Shown piece after piece: positions 36,442-48,818 of a stretch of DNA of 64,000 bases; within the stretch, counting starts at the first letter, position 1, and each line of letters begins with the position of its first letter. Origin of the DNA: Epiperipatus broadwayi (Eukaryota; Onychophora; Udeonychophora; Euonychophora; Peripatidae); contig JAQFVV010006450.1 of the NCBI GenBank assembly GCA_028023455.1, forward strand, positions 285,501 through 349,500, given 5' to 3'. The notes beneath the pieces are model-generated. The model saw nothing but the letters and a program-made list of their open reading frames with translations, was not told the origin of the DNA and made no database searches. The translations under genes and the position numbers were made by a program.

Positions 36442-36545
36442 TTATTGATCATTATCAACAACTTTTTCCTTTGTAAGATCAGAAAGTACTTCATTCAATT
36501 CTAAGTCATAGATAGAAGACATCTGTTTTCCGGATCCTTTCTTAG
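36442..36545 (-). CDS. Candidate terminal exon of an unidentified host gene
   Basis: On the minus strand a splice acceptor (TTTATTTTGCTAG) is followed by 104 nt encoding KKGSGKQMSSIYDLELNEVL, SDLTKEKVVDNDQ and a TAA stop at 36442-36444. The composition is balanced and acidic, unlike the I/N/F/K noise around it. AT-rich sequence with AATAAA-type signals follows. The exon starts with two bases of a split codon, so the preceding exon must end with one leftover base. A donor-like GTAAGTATATT lies about 90 bp upstream, but its phase does not fit without a stop. I do not recognise the protein. A decayed mariner sits in the would-be intron. Confidence 0.45.
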
Positions 36546-36678
36546 CTAGCAAAATAAATATTAGACTTAATAATAATTTACTTTCAAGTATTTATTTAAT
36601 AATAATATTAATGTGGTAAAAAATTAATATACTTACTAAATGAATTTGACACATGTCAACACACACTCACATATATGT

Positions 36679-37505
36679 GAGGTTTGACAATTTAATTCCG
36701 AGAATGTATCTTTATAAAATATACATGTCTGAAGCGTACAGTAGTGGCTACTGTCACCTTTAAAGTAATTCTCTTGCACATCTAAGCACTGATTAATAGA
36801 GTGTTCCAATTACTGGAAGCACATCTGGAACTCATTTACAGTAATACAATTGAACAGCTATCACATATTCTGTTGGATATCAGTTATAGTAGAAAAGCTT
36901 TATGCTTTCAGTACCATTTTTAATTTTGAAAATAGACAAAAATCACAGGGAACTAAATCAGGTGAATAAGCAGGATGAGTTAGTTGGCCAAAAATATCTC
37001 ATAATGAGCACATTATGACTTGGCACATTCTCATGATGAATGATCCACTTGTCAGACTACAATTCTTTATTTAAAATTAGCCTGTTTCTCAATTAAACTG
37101 CAATTTTTCAGCTATCAATCTTACACTTAATCATCTGTAAGACTATATTGCATATTACACTTTGTTAATATTAATATTAGTCATTATTGTTTTGGCTGTT
37201 CACTTTTGTGATGATCTTTTACATCTTCTTATTCATCTTTGAACCTCTTATGCCACTCAAACACATATGATTTCTTCATAACATCTTAATCATATGCCTC
37301 TTGCAACAATTGTAACATTTCAATAGTACATTTTGCCAAATTAAAACGCTGCTTAAAATTTCAATAATCCATTTTTGTACCAAAGCACACACATGAATAT
37401 TTATTATCTTCTCGATAGTTAACTGACATGTATTAACATAAACATGTTCAAAAATGAATACTCATGGATGACACCACACAGGCATTCCAAGAATCAAATT
37501 GACTC

Positions 37506-37510
<5 letters not shown>
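36679..37510 (-). mobile_element. Mariner-type DNA transposon, internally deleted
   Basis: Terminal inverted repeats are GAGGTTTGACAATTTAATTC (from 36679) and, reversed, AAGGTGAGTCAATTTGATTC (ending 37510). They match at most positions. Both lie in TA-rich flanks, as expected for TA target sites, though exact TA duplication cannot be told from the (TA)n to the right. At 832 bp it is shorter than the usual ~1.3 kb, so internal sequence is missing. Confidence 0.8.
36895..37375 (-). pseudogene. Mariner transposase relic
   Basis: The N-terminal DNA-binding part reads FNLAKCTIEMLQLLQEAYD, then KKSYVFEWHKRFKDE, then a stop near 37220. Further on, KWIIHHENVPSHN and, in another frame, THPAYSPDLVPCDFCLFSKL are recognisable. 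These correspond to the helix-turn-helix and the later catalytic-domain motifs of Mos1/SETMAR-like mariners (HHDNAPSH and HPPYSPDLAPCDF). Several stops, at least one frameshift and a central deletion make it non-functional. Family assignment is firm from the motifs. Confidence 0.82.

Positions 37511-37598
<88 letters not shown>
37511..37598 (+). repeat. (TA)n microsatellite
   Basis: About 88 bp of pure TA directly abutting the right end of the mariner element. It was probably seeded at the TA target site. Confidence 0.95.
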
Positions 37599-37602
<4 letters not shown>

Positions 37603-40077
37603 ACAGGAAATGAGCCAAGGCCAAAATTATAATCTCAAAGGAATCTTAAAAGTAGGTGCTAAATAAATATTGGACTATAATATTACAATTTGATAAACAT
37701 CAGAATAAGCTTAGGGTTTCCTATTAATGATCCATGCTGATGACAATAATAATAATTATAATTATAAATACTCTAATTATAATTAAAAATAAAATTTAGG
37801 AGGAGAAGAATCCTCAACTCTTACAAACTACAAAAGCTTTTAATATTTACAGCATACACCACAGACTAGTTGTGATAATCTCTTTCTCTTAATAAAATTT
37901 TTTTTATTATCCTCCACCACCATCCAATATATAATCATATACCTCACAACTACTATTCCAACATCTTATTGCCATGATAAGATCCACAGTTCAAGATTTA
38001 GATTAAAATAATCATGTTCTTTAAATCTTATTTGTTTATTTGTGCCACTTTGTTTTTATTTTCACAATAATTTCTTTACATAAAATATACTTTCTTCTTA
38101 TTATTAAATAATGATATTAAGACCTCAGATTTCAGTATAAATATTCTTAATATTAATTTTATCAGTCTTTATTTACTTATAAGTTTTGTAAAGCAAATGA
38201 ATAATATCCTAGTGAAAGCTATGAGGAGACATACACTTATTCCAAAGATAATGTCTACTTACTATACAATAATAATAATAATTTTTTGATAGAAAAATAT
38301 TTTAATTAAAATAAAATGCATAAAAACTCTTAATTTGAAATAATATAACAATCTCCTAGGATAACCTTCTAATACCAAGAGTGGAAAAGGGATTTTATAG
38401 CCACTCAGAATATTCCATTAACGACCTAACCAATGTTTCTTAAATGGAGCAGACAATATTCTATTATAATAGCAGTCTTATTTTAAATAATCCAGTTAAA
38501 TTATTGTGATCAATAAAATCTTAAGGAAAGAATAAATATTTTATTCCCTAGATGCATTCTCACCATCTGTAAATCATTATAACTAAGTAATTTATTATTT
38601 CTAATTTATGTGACTATATTATGAATTATACAATGTTAGATTTCTGCATAAATTATTTGTGAATAAGATATCAGTGAGACTTTAAAACAAGATTTAACAA
38701 TAAAATATAACATTTATTTGCAATAAACAATTCAACAACAATAACATTATAGGAAATCTACAAAATTTAAGAGCGCTGTTTTAAAAATAATACAATGCAT
38801 TTTGCCCAATAGAAAAATACCCTTTCCAAAACTTATAGCTTAAATTTACATAAAAAATAAAATAAATTTAATAACTTAAATGTTCACCAACTATTATTTG
38901 TTTCTGTGGAATAATGTATACCTCATGTTTCAAATTTCTTAATTAATAAAACTGAAGTTACTATTGGCATTATTATTACAAAAACTTTCATACCTTCCAA
39001 AATGATAAATTTTATTAACATAAACATAATTTCACCAATTCTATATCTAATTTGTAAAATTTTATTAACTTATGTATTATTTTAATAATTCTATAGCTTT
39101 CTAACTGATGAAGCTTTTACTTAATCTATTTGAAATAAGTTCAACAGCATAATATTGTTCTAAACAATGAATAAATCTTACTATTATTAATGCCTTACCA
39201 ATCCATTGATGACTTGCTACTGGATAATGATGATGATGATGTATAATGCTCATTTAGGCTAAGAAATACAATTTTGAAAATTTGAATAAAAGAATTTATC
39301 GGTTTTATCTCATGTAGTTCTGGCAAAGCACAGCAAAACAGATTTATACATCAGGACCATCTCTATCTACACTAAGAGTAGTCAAAAGTAAACCTGAAGA
39401 AAAAATGGCACTATCCAAAAACAACAACCATATCAATTGCCGTATAATAAAGATATATAATACCCAATATATAATTGCAATAAAAATTTATGATACTTCA
39501 AAGGGAACCTACTGATGGCATGAATCAAAAATATGCACCTACATTCTGGTGGTAAATAAATATGCTAGGACTTTGTCTCTAAACATATAAGAAAAATGGG
39601 ATAAATACTAAGAACAATAACAGTTGTGTCAAACAAAGCATTTATACAAACATGAAATATAAGAATACATACAACTCAAGGAAAATATCAACAATAGAGA
39701 CCATGCTCAAATCTCTTTATAAAAAATATATGGATAACTAAATAAATATCAACAAGGCAGAAATAAATCTCCTATTCCTTGGAAATATAAATTGGCAAGA
39801 TAAGCTATAGCAAATACACAGGAGAGAAACTAATTCTAATCTCTTAATAAACATAATTATTATTAATTAATGTATAAAACTGATAAGATAATTATTTTGT
39901 CAAATTTAATTTAATAAATAAAATCTTAAATAAATAAAATAAAAATATACAACATCTTCTCATGATTTGCATATAAGTATTTATTAAAATAGACAAATTA
40001 CTCATAACAAGGAACAAAGCAATATTCTTAAAATGATGTAATACCAAAATCATTATCTAGCATACAAAATAGTTAAT
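37599..40077. other. AT-rich stretch, nothing recognised
   Basis: The block 39320-39830 is slightly more structured and may be a decayed element, but I find no motif. A CTGATGA at 39104 lacks the rest of a hammerhead. Confidence 0.4.
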
Positions 40078-40194
40078 ATTATGTAAAATTAAAACAGGCA
40101 AAACTCTCTATACAATAGTGCCACTCAGTGCAAACCAGAGTAATCAATGGATTCTAGAAGGCTTGTGCATAAAATCGCTTTCTAGTGCCTACTC

Positions 40195-40253
40195 ATCCAA
40201 TATCCTCAGACTAGTTTGTGGCTTGTGGCTTTCACCAGTGAGGAGCCTTGGAT
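40195..40253 (-). ncRNA. Hammerhead, family 2 (dead copy)
   Basis: Minus strand: CUGGUGA where CUGAUGA is expected, and CAAAC where GAAAC is expected. Stem III ACUAGU and both stem I segments are still visible. Two core substitutions predict no cleavage. Confidence 0.75.
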
Positions 40254-40501
40254 CTAAGAGCACTGCACCTAGATCTTAGGATCTAATGCAACCCTCCAGC
40301 AGCCATCTTTTATCTCCTACTTAACTACAAAACTATGAGAACAAAATTGAAAACACAATAATATTTTCAATCTAAGCTCATTAGCATAATCATGTAGATC
40401 TGAACTCAGTTCAGTACCCATACATTTTGGTGTCTTTGGTTTTTTAATAACCATAGCCACTACTATGCATTAGATCCTAAGATCTAGGTGCAGTGCTCTC
40501 A

Positions 40502-40561
40502 GATCCAAAGCTCCTCACTGATGAAGGCTACAAGCCAGAAACTAGTTTGGGGATATTGGAT
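40502..40561 (+). ncRNA. Hammerhead ribozyme, family 2 (complete)
   Basis: CUGAUGA at 40517-40523, stem II GGCU/AGCC with loop ACA (A-A at 10.1/11.1), GAAA at 40538-40541, stem III ACUAGU (40541-40546), H17 = U at 40547. Stem I pairs 40502-40516 with 40548-40561: six pairs, a 3/2 internal loop, six pairs. U at position 17 is allowed though slower than C in known hammerheads. This is the best-preserved plus-strand ribozyme of this family in the window. Confidence 0.78.
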
Positions 40562-40848
40562 GAGTAGGCACTAAATAGGGATTTTATGCACAAGTCTTCT
40601 GGCATCCATTGATTATTCTGGCTTGCACTGAGTGGCACTACTGTATGAAGAGTTTTGCCTGTTTTAATAACACTTATGAGCAAGCATAAGAAATGGTGAT
40701 CATGTGATGATTATGTAAACTTCTGAATATTATCTTAAACCATAATGCATAAAATATACTAAGCAAATATACATAAAATAACCAACAATGATAATAAATG
40801 ATAAATACATGAAACTATAATTCTAAATTATAACATGTTTACCAAACT

Positions 40849-40930
40849 TGCATTGGTGGTCGAGAGGTCAGCGCGACTGCCTTGCACTTGCAGGCAGTTG
40901 CCTGGGTTGCAGGTTCGCGTCCATGACACT
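40849..40930 (+). mobile_element. tRNA-derived SINE head, second copy
   Basis: Starts GCATTGGTGGTCGAGAGGTC like the 4416 copy. A-box TGGTCGAGAGG, an arm CTGCCTTGC/GCAGGCAG, and an intact B-box-like GGTTCGCGTCC. It ends ATGACAC followed by an A-rich run. The internal RNA polymerase III promoter boxes are better kept than in the first copy. Not a foldable tRNA. Confidence 0.7.
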
Positions 40931-41762
40931 TAAAAAATATATATATATTAAAATTCTTTATCTTGGAAATGTCACAATTTTTTAGAAGACAATTTAATAT
41001 ACAGATAATACTTTTCCATTTATTGGCAGCAAAACAATCTGAAATAAATTCACAGCATTGAATATTATTTTAGAAGATTTCCTAAACAGAAATGCACACC
41101 AATACATTTAACAATGATCATTTTACTTCAAGAATATTTTAAACAATATAAGCAAATAGGTTCAGTTCCAATAAAGCATATTACACCATTAAGCTGGGTT
41201 TTTTTTAAAATTTATTCATTACGAATTATATTCTATATAGAGGTCTGAAAGCAAATATTTCTTTCTAAAGTCAGGCAGGTTTCTTTCCAGAGAGAAGAGA
41301 GCTAGATTTACACATGCACATTTTTGAAGCCTTAATAGTAAAAGTCATAAGCATATAATATTCATAGAGTATTTGATAGAGTAAGTTTCATTAAACATTA
41401 ATAAATTACCGCTAAACTTCTCTTAAAGTAGGCTATGAATATGGAGACTTAAGTTCTGTGAAAGCGCTCAGACGTATAATTCTTTCTTAATAATAATAAG
41501 CTTCACTTTTTTTGCATAAAGAGCAATTTAAAACTTACCACTCAAAGGTGAAGTATAAAACAAAGATTTTATTTTAATATTTAACTATAATTTTCCAGGA
41601 ATACAAATACAACTTTATAACATAAGGGTAAATTTAAAACATTTCCTCTTATTCAAACCTATTTTAAAGTATAAGATTGAAGTATAAGCAACTGTAACAA
41701 ATGTCTGTTTATTAAAAGCAATTAAAATGTAATTTTTAATTTTAATATAAACGGTCTAAACT

Positions 41763-41960
41763 TTGAATTCATCATCATCATCATCAACCATTATCAATCC
41801 ACTACAGGATGAAGGTCTCTCCAAGTTTAATCCATCTTCTCCGATCTTTAGCTTCTCTTCTCCACAACACCCCTGCACATTTTCTTATTTCATCCATCCA
41901 TCTCACATGTGGTCTCTTTCTGGGTCTTTTACAATCTCTTGGAATCCAGTTTAAAAACTT
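41763..41960 (-). pseudogene. RTE-like LINE, 3' end fragment
   Basis: Read on the minus strand, the segment encodes DWIPRDCKRPRRRPHVRWMD, then a KFAGVLWRR-like stretch and LGETFILQW before a (GAT)n-type tail (ATCATCATCATC on the plus strand). This is the conserved C-terminus and repeat tail of RTE-clade non-LTR retrotransposons. Only the last ~60 codons remain, with frame changes, so it is a 5'-truncated dead copy. Confidence 0.7.
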
Positions 41961-42226
41961 TGAATTAATAGTTCATTTATAAAATTAAATTCATCCAAAA
42001 GGAAACATTAAGTACAACAATTTTTAAAATAACTCAATATTAAACATCTTGAAAGTTCTTAATAATTATTCTTCTCACAAATAAGCTAGTAAAAGATGCA
42101 TTTAAATATTATATGCTGTTATAAATATTGCAAACATGAGCTTCCAGTGATTTTATTTATAAAAATATAAGTAATGTTAAATTTACCATAAAGATCATGA
42201 AATATACAATAATGAATGATTCTTAC

Positions 42227-42288
42227 ATGAGCAATACAAACTATAGATAATTCCCGCAATGTGCTAGTTTCCAATAGATAAACTTTAT
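42227..42288 (-). CDS. Candidate internal exon
   Basis: A 62-nt minus-strand interval bounded by an acceptor (ATTGCTTATTTGTAATAG) and a donor (CAT|GTAAGA). It encodes KVYLLETSTLRELSIVCIAH with no stop. The pattern loosely recalls the inner strands of a WD40 blade ending in a conserved H, but that is weak. It starts with two bases of a split codon and ends in phase 0. It therefore cannot join the 36442-36545 exon directly, which needs phase 1. It may belong to the same or another gene, or be chance. Confidence 0.28.
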
Positions 42289-43407
42289 CTATTACAAATA
42301 AGCAATTGTTTAACATTTTCAATTCTTTATTTTTCCTCCTCTTTAAATAATGTTAATTTTTGGATTTTCAGTGACTTTGGTTTAAAACTTTGGTATTTGA
42401 ATTTAAAATCTTTTAAAGATACATATTACTTTAAAATAAATATTTTTAAAAAATTTATAACTTTTAATTAATTCTATGTCTGATAAATTTTTAAATTTCC
42501 TTTTCCTTTGCATGTTTATTTCTGCTAGAAGTTTAGTTGTTCTTGTAGTCCTGTAGAAGTCTTTCAGTGTGGAACTTTATATACACTTAGTTATGGCACT
42601 ATTTTTGATTGACAGAAAAACATATTTCTTACAACTTCTTAATTTTCTTTACCTTAAGATTAAAGGTTAATTTAGTATCCATGGAGTTGAGCTAAATATA
42701 CCAACTCATTTACATATTTTTCAGACATTTTTAAGAAACTGAAATTATTATAAAAATAATACAATAATATATATATATTGTTTTTGTTTTTTTTTTTAAA
42801 AAAATACATACTTTTTATAACTATTTTAAATAACTTAACTGGATTAATAAGTTAGAGGTTTACTATAGTTAATTTAATATTTTAATTAAATCAGGATATT
42901 GAAAAATGATATTTATAATATTATAAAATAAAATTAATAAAGGCAAGCATTCTTGCACCCAGATGTACACTTAAGTTGTTTTACTCGAAAATTAATAACT
43001 ATTCTTTTAAGTCAACTAATTTATCTTATCTTCATCTATTCAACCTTAATGATACTAGTTTATGAATATACTATTGCTGATAGTCAATTTAAACTAAATG
43101 CTTTATTATAAGTATGAAAATTTAACACTAACATCTGATATTAAAATTTTAGACCTAATTACTATTACAGCTTATTTAAACACTAAAATTATTTCAACCA
43201 TAGGCACGTTTAAACTAGTATAGTAAAAATATTAAAATGAACTTTAATTATGTCCAAGATTTATAAAATACTTTAAACAATTTATAATTTAAAGTGGCAT
43301 ATAATTGTAATAAAGTTAACTTACAGCAAGATTAAGTTAATGAAAAATTTTTCTTTATAATTAAATGACTGAAGATCTAGATTCACTGGCAAAGCCAAAA
43401 GTTACAA

Positions 43408-43640
43408 TATATATATAAATCAATTATTTTATATAGCATGATGTTTATAAACTGTAATATTTAAACAGCATTAATCTGTTGCACATGCACTTTGCAGATT
43501 TTAACTATAACTTTTTACATGCTTGGATGAATGACACTGTTGAAATTTACTAGAATTTACGATACGTCATTCTTATTTGAAATTAAATGTATGTATATAA
43601 ATCAATTATTTTATATAGTGCGATGTTTATATATATATGT
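43408..43640 (+). repeat. Duplicated short repeat
   Basis: ATAAATCAATTATTTTATAT, then AGCATGATGTTTATA, at 43408 recurs at 43596 with AGTGCGATGTTTATA. The first copy also matches 11823-11915. The 188-bp spacing suggests a partly duplicated insertion. Confidence 0.5.
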
Positions 43641-44397
43641 ACATTCAAAACATATATTTACATGGGCAATTGTTTTTTATAAGCTAATATTTGAAAATGT
43701 AATAAAATTAGTTTTATTTTTATAATTAAAAGTAGTTATGCTCTCTGAAAAATAAATTTGGAAAAATTTATCTAGACAATTCCTTTTGATGTCATATAAA
43801 ACTGTAATTATTAATATTGTACATACTCTGAAAGTATCTATTATTTCATTTTAAAATCCCTGCATATTAAATCTCTGCTTTTTTTCTATAAAAAATATTT
43901 TTAAAAATATAACTTTTATAAATAAAAAAAAACCATAAATAAAACTATAAGCCATATCACAACTTTAAAAATATTAATTAAAAAAAATCATCCACAAAAA
44001 AAAATCATACACATTCATAGTATATACTATTATTGATGTGTTTACTGAAAGATGAATTCACTACATTTAGTTTCCAAAATACTGATAATGTGTGAGCAGA
44101 TATGACCCTATTAAAATTATTATGTGATCTTTTCTCTCTCAATTGAACCAATGATAGAAATGGAAACTTTAGAAAATGTTTGGACATTAAACTCCATGTT
44201 TTATATTGAAGTAAATGATCAATAAAAATTTTAAATAATAAAAAAAGAATGAATAAAAAAATATTGTGTTTGTATCTAATCACATTAATTAATATTAGCC
44301 ATATTATGAAAGATTAAAATAACTAAGCCAAGATTTAAAATATGCTAAATTTATCGTATATATATATATATATATATATATTAAAATATTTAAATAT

Positions 44398-44897
44398 NNN
44401 NNNNNNNNNNNNNNNNNNNNNNNNNNNNNNNNNNNNNNNNNNNNNNNNNNNNNNNNNNNNNNNNNNNNNNNNNNNNNNNNNNNNNNNNNNNNNNNNNNNN
44501 NNNNNNNNNNNNNNNNNNNNNNNNNNNNNNNNNNNNNNNNNNNNNNNNNNNNNNNNNNNNNNNNNNNNNNNNNNNNNNNNNNNNNNNNNNNNNNNNNNNN
44601 NNNNNNNNNNNNNNNNNNNNNNNNNNNNNNNNNNNNNNNNNNNNNNNNNNNNNNNNNNNNNNNNNNNNNNNNNNNNNNNNNNNNNNNNNNNNNNNNNNNN
44701 NNNNNNNNNNNNNNNNNNNNNNNNNNNNNNNNNNNNNNNNNNNNNNNNNNNNNNNNNNNNNNNNNNNNNNNNNNNNNNNNNNNNNNNNNNNNNNNNNNNN
44801 NNNNNNNNNNNNNNNNNNNNNNNNNNNNNNNNNNNNNNNNNNNNNNNNNNNNNNNNNNNNNNNNNNNNNNNNNNNNNNNNNNNNNNNNNNNNNNNNN
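44398..44897. other. Assembly gap (500 N)
   Basis: Exactly 500 N, a conventional placeholder for a gap of unknown length. It is bordered on the left by a (TA)n run, a likely reason the assembly broke. Any frame across it is meaningless. Confidence 0.99.
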
Positions 44898-45266
44898 TTA
44901 AACCATATTCAAATATGTATAGTTCATGAGTGTTTTGGAATTTATAATACTTAAAAAACTAAAAAAAAAAAGTAAAATTTAAAGATTGTTCAAAAGATGC
45001 AATTCAGTTTTTTTTTTTTAGTTGGTATAATTTATTTTTTGATAACATAGAATGAAAGTTATTTTTGTGTTTCATTATTATCTAATTAATTAAAAATAAA
45101 AGTTAAAATTGGAGGTAATAGAAATACATGCAGCTTACTAATCCAGATAAACAAAAAAAAAAGAAATTCCAAATACAAGAAATTACAATCAAAGTTTTGA
45201 TGCTAATTAAAGATGGCAGAAATAATTTGTAAAAGAAATAACTTTGTAGTTAAAAATACAAAATAA

Positions 45267-45717
45267 ATGTACAAGATTATCAACTCATATTTTGATTATA
45301 AATTAAAGGTTATATATATATGTGCAGAAGTCTCAAAACTGGATCTAGAGTATAAAAAGAAGAATACAATTTCGATCAAGATTTTATGTATTTTTCTTAA
45401 CTGGCAGTTTCCATGGGCTGGGATAGGGCATTTTCTCCATCCCAAACTACTCATATGCAGGACTAATTCTTATCTGCTGAAATAAGTTGTCATGTGAGAG
45501 TGAAACCAATGCATTTGCAGATGCATTCTTTCATCATAGAGGTCACTTTGAAAAACTTTTGGGTAGCCTTAAAACAGATCAGGAATGTAAAAAGAAGTTG
45601 GCAGGGATTAAACTCAAAAGCCATGAACTCTTCAACCCAAGAAATACATGTATGCTACAACATGAATTCACAAAATGTACCAGTAAGATTATTCATATCT
45701 CAATTGTGACTAATTAA
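45267..45717 (+). other. Open-frame island, unassigned
   Basis: Several overlapping frames (45267-45485, 45487-45717, 45494-45709) are less AT-driven. They include YICAEVSKLDLEYKKK and FADAFFHHRGHFEKLLGSLK. They may be pieces of one decayed protein with frameshifts, or a repeat. I recognise no domain. A plausible acceptor (TTTCTTAACTGGCAG) precedes TTTCCATGGG at 45409. Confidence 0.2.
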
Positions 45718-45950
45718 ATGTTGGCAAACTAACTTTAAATATGAAGCTTCTAATACCAATAGAGACATTTACCTAGAAAAAACTTAAGTGTAATATGAAG
45801 TTTTAATTATATGATCAACGTTATCATGTGGATGAGCATTTGTATGTGCTTTCCAATTTTTTAGTAATTTACAATTTATCGTTTAAATATTTTAATTTGT
45901 CATAATAAAATATTTACAGATATATTAATCTATAAAGATATTACACATGA

Positions 45951-46165
45951 GAAAGAGAAAGGTGTGTGTATGTTTAAAATTAAAAAATCAGATATATTAA
46001 TCTTTAACTGAGGTTTAAAGTTTATATCTCTACTAGACATAATCTCTAATGTAGTAAATGATTAGTAATAATCATTATTATATTTATCTGAGGTAGACGG
46101 TGTCAAAGTTGTGAGTGGAATGAATTTGATAGTTGTAAATAAAAATGTAACAATTTAAAATATTT
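45951..46165 (-). repeat. Dispersed repeat, inverted relative of 1072-1290
   Basis: Matches the reverse complement of 1072-1290 over most of its length, including TCAGATATATTAATC and GTTGTGAGTGGA. The small hairpin seen in the other copy is degraded here. Confidence 0.55.
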
Positions 46166-46851
46166 ATCTTTAATATCAACTTTTTATTGTACGTTATTAA
46201 TTTTAGTTTAGCAGATTTTATTATTAAAAAGATTGTTTTAAAAATTGTATAAATTATTTTTGTCAATATGCTTGTTTAATAATTAAACTGGGAGAATTCA
46301 TATAACATTAATTAACAGGAAAATATAATTCCCAATCTTTTTAATTATTTGCTTCTTAATTTACAATGTGCGACATGGTGAAAATTAGCTAGTCTACAGA
46401 CTCTAGTGCCCTCTTAAACAAATTAAAACTAACTCCACCGGCAAATCATAATAATAAATAAAATATTTTGTCAGTTAATCAAGAAATATAACTATTTGAT
46501 TAACTTGTACTTTGTAGTACATAAAAATAAAGACCTAAACCCAAGGTAAAACATTACAATATATATATAGCTTTCAGCTTGAATAGAGTTTACATAATTA
46601 AATTATTTTCTGTAATAATTATTATTTAAAATACTTTAAAAATTACTAAAATAAAGAAAGATTTTAAAATTTAATATATTAATACAGAAAAATAAAAAAA
46701 TAATACTTATGTCTAAATATTGTGTCTCAATTTTTTTTCTGTCTATCATGCAAGTTTTTTAATTTAAAAAAAAAAGATAACTATAAAAATCAAACATACT
46801 TTATATTTATTAATAAAAATATCATTGAAACAAATACAACTAGGTTTGAAA

Positions 46852-47136
46852 TTAAAAAAATAAATCTTCCAAAATAAATAACAACATACCTTTCATCTTG
46901 ATAAACAAAATGTAAAAAAAAAGATTCCCACCTCCTACTGCATTATGAAATGTGTGGTTGAAAGTAGAATTATTATTCTTTGTTCTGAATACATCTACTA
47001 TCTGGATACAGAAATGAGGAATTAATTTATAGAGATTCATTATCATTAAGAAATAAAGCACTAAATGTAATAAACCCAGATTGAATGAATAATTAATACA
47101 AATAAATATCAGTCCAGTTAGAACCATTGTAAACAA
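46852..47136 (-). other. Hydrophobic open frame, possible exon
   Basis: A 94-codon frame starting MFTMVLTGLIFICINYSFNL, with two hydrophobic stretches and then VDVFRTKNNNSTFNHTFHNA. A good acceptor (CTCATTTCTGTATCCAG) lies inside it before IVDVFRTK, so a shorter exon is possible. AT-rich DNA readily yields hydrophobic frames, so I give it little weight. Confidence 0.18.
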
Positions 47137-47572
47137 AATAATACCAGCAATATCATTTATGATTCAAAACCAAAATAAGCCCGAAAAAGGCTTAACACTG
47201 CTTTTTAACCATATCTAATTAGTATGATATTAAAATTATATATAAAAATAGCTGACATTTGAGCACAATAACAAGTACTTTCCTAAGAGCTTTTTCTTTC
47301 TCAAATCATAAGAATATGTGTGGTGAGAACTAAAATCATTATTTTTTTCCTTTGTTATTTTCTCCTTGTTCTCAAATTCTATTGAGAAAGAAGAAGCTCT
47401 GAGGAAAATATTTGTTATTGTACTGAAATGTATTTATTTATTACATAGAAGCTCTGAGAAATAATAATATTATAAATGCATCATTTATCTGTGAGAATAT
47501 TAGAATTGATATATATACATATATATGTATATTTATATGTATAATATATATAATTGATATATATACATATAT

Positions 47573-47708
47573 TGTAACACTATGAAGAAAATAAGTGGTT
47601 CATACCTGAGGTCATCCATAGCCCAACTTGGGTAGGCATTTCTAACTCTACAGGAAATCAGGGTTTAAACCATCAGGGATCTGAGGAATTGTTTGTTTAT
47701 CCTCAGGA

Positions 47709-47739
<31 letters not shown>

Positions 47740-48745
47740 TCAAAAGGAATGAGCATGATAGATCACTCTGAGAAATCAATACAGCTACCTATAAATTCAC
47801 CAACATTACCCAAAAGTATAAGTAATCTTCAAAAGAAATACCTATTCATAATCATGAATGATTAGCAATCAAAAATAAATCAACAGTCAATCTTGTGACA
47901 TGATTTGAAATGAATCTACAGTATACCAGGCTAACTATTGAGCATAATTTGGATGCACAAACTAAGTGTTCATCCATCAGAATGCATAATAATCAAAGCC
48001 AATAATACTGGGATATTAAAACATGCTGATCATCATCTATGTTCTGGCCACTTACTACCATTAGTGTACTGGCTAACTATAAATTTAATTTCTAATAGTG
48101 ACTAAAATAAAATATAGTGCATGGGCTTTAAAAAATATTCTCTTTGTCCAACCAGAATGATGATTATCATCATCATTATTAACTGGATGCCCATAAACTA
48201 AATATATAAACCCCTTATTCTATATAGCTGTTATGCACAAATCTAGCTCAGGAAGTAAGAACTCTAATTTATTACTGTGAGCATGAGGGATATAAATAAA
48301 TAAATTAGCTTATTATAAATAACTTTAAGCAAATCGTGGGCATTAATATTATCAAAAAGAAAATTAAATCCTAAAATATAAGTGTCATAATATAAGGTCA
48401 CACACACATAGCAAATCATGAAACAGAAATTGGATAGAATAAAGTAATTAAGACTAAAAAGTATATTTTTAAAAACAGTTATTTTATATTTGATTAATAA
48501 GAACAAAAACAAAAATGACATGATAATCTTTCAAACACCCATTTCATCAAAAAAATACATTTTTACAAAAATTACATTAATCAACCAATTAATTTTTATT
48601 CATGGATTAATTTTAAATTCATTAGGTTCTTTTTTTTAAATTTTTAAGTATTTATTAAATATGTTCAAAAAATCAATGATAACAATTTTTGATTCTAACC
48701 AGAGGGCAAATTGAGAGAGGAAAAAACTTTAGATTTATAACAGCT

Positions 48746-48818
<73 letters not shown>

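Larger units (their letters stand above)
40088..40709. mobile_element. Inverted-dimer hammerhead element, family 2
   Basis: A 622-bp insertion flanked by a perfect 10-bp repeat ATTATGTAAA (40078-40087 and 40710-40719). Inverted arms span roughly 40094-40295 (RNA sense minus) and 40465-40672 (RNA sense plus), around about 170 bp of unique middle. Each arm carries CATTAGATC, the ribozyme, ATTGGATGAGTAGGC, the GCACAAG block and GTTTTGCCTG. The right arm runs on to GATCATGTGATG, the same terminus as at 16374; the left arm stops before it. Non-coding. Confidence 0.82.

Noticed and set aside
37444-37632. Frame with a long YIYIYI run
   Set aside because: It reads through the mariner end and (TA)n.
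39103-39150. CTGATGA followed later by GAAAT as a hammerhead
   Set aside because: The intervening bases do not form stem II and there is no stem III.
44342-44929. A 195-codon frame
   Set aside because: It spans the 500-N gap, so it is an artefact.
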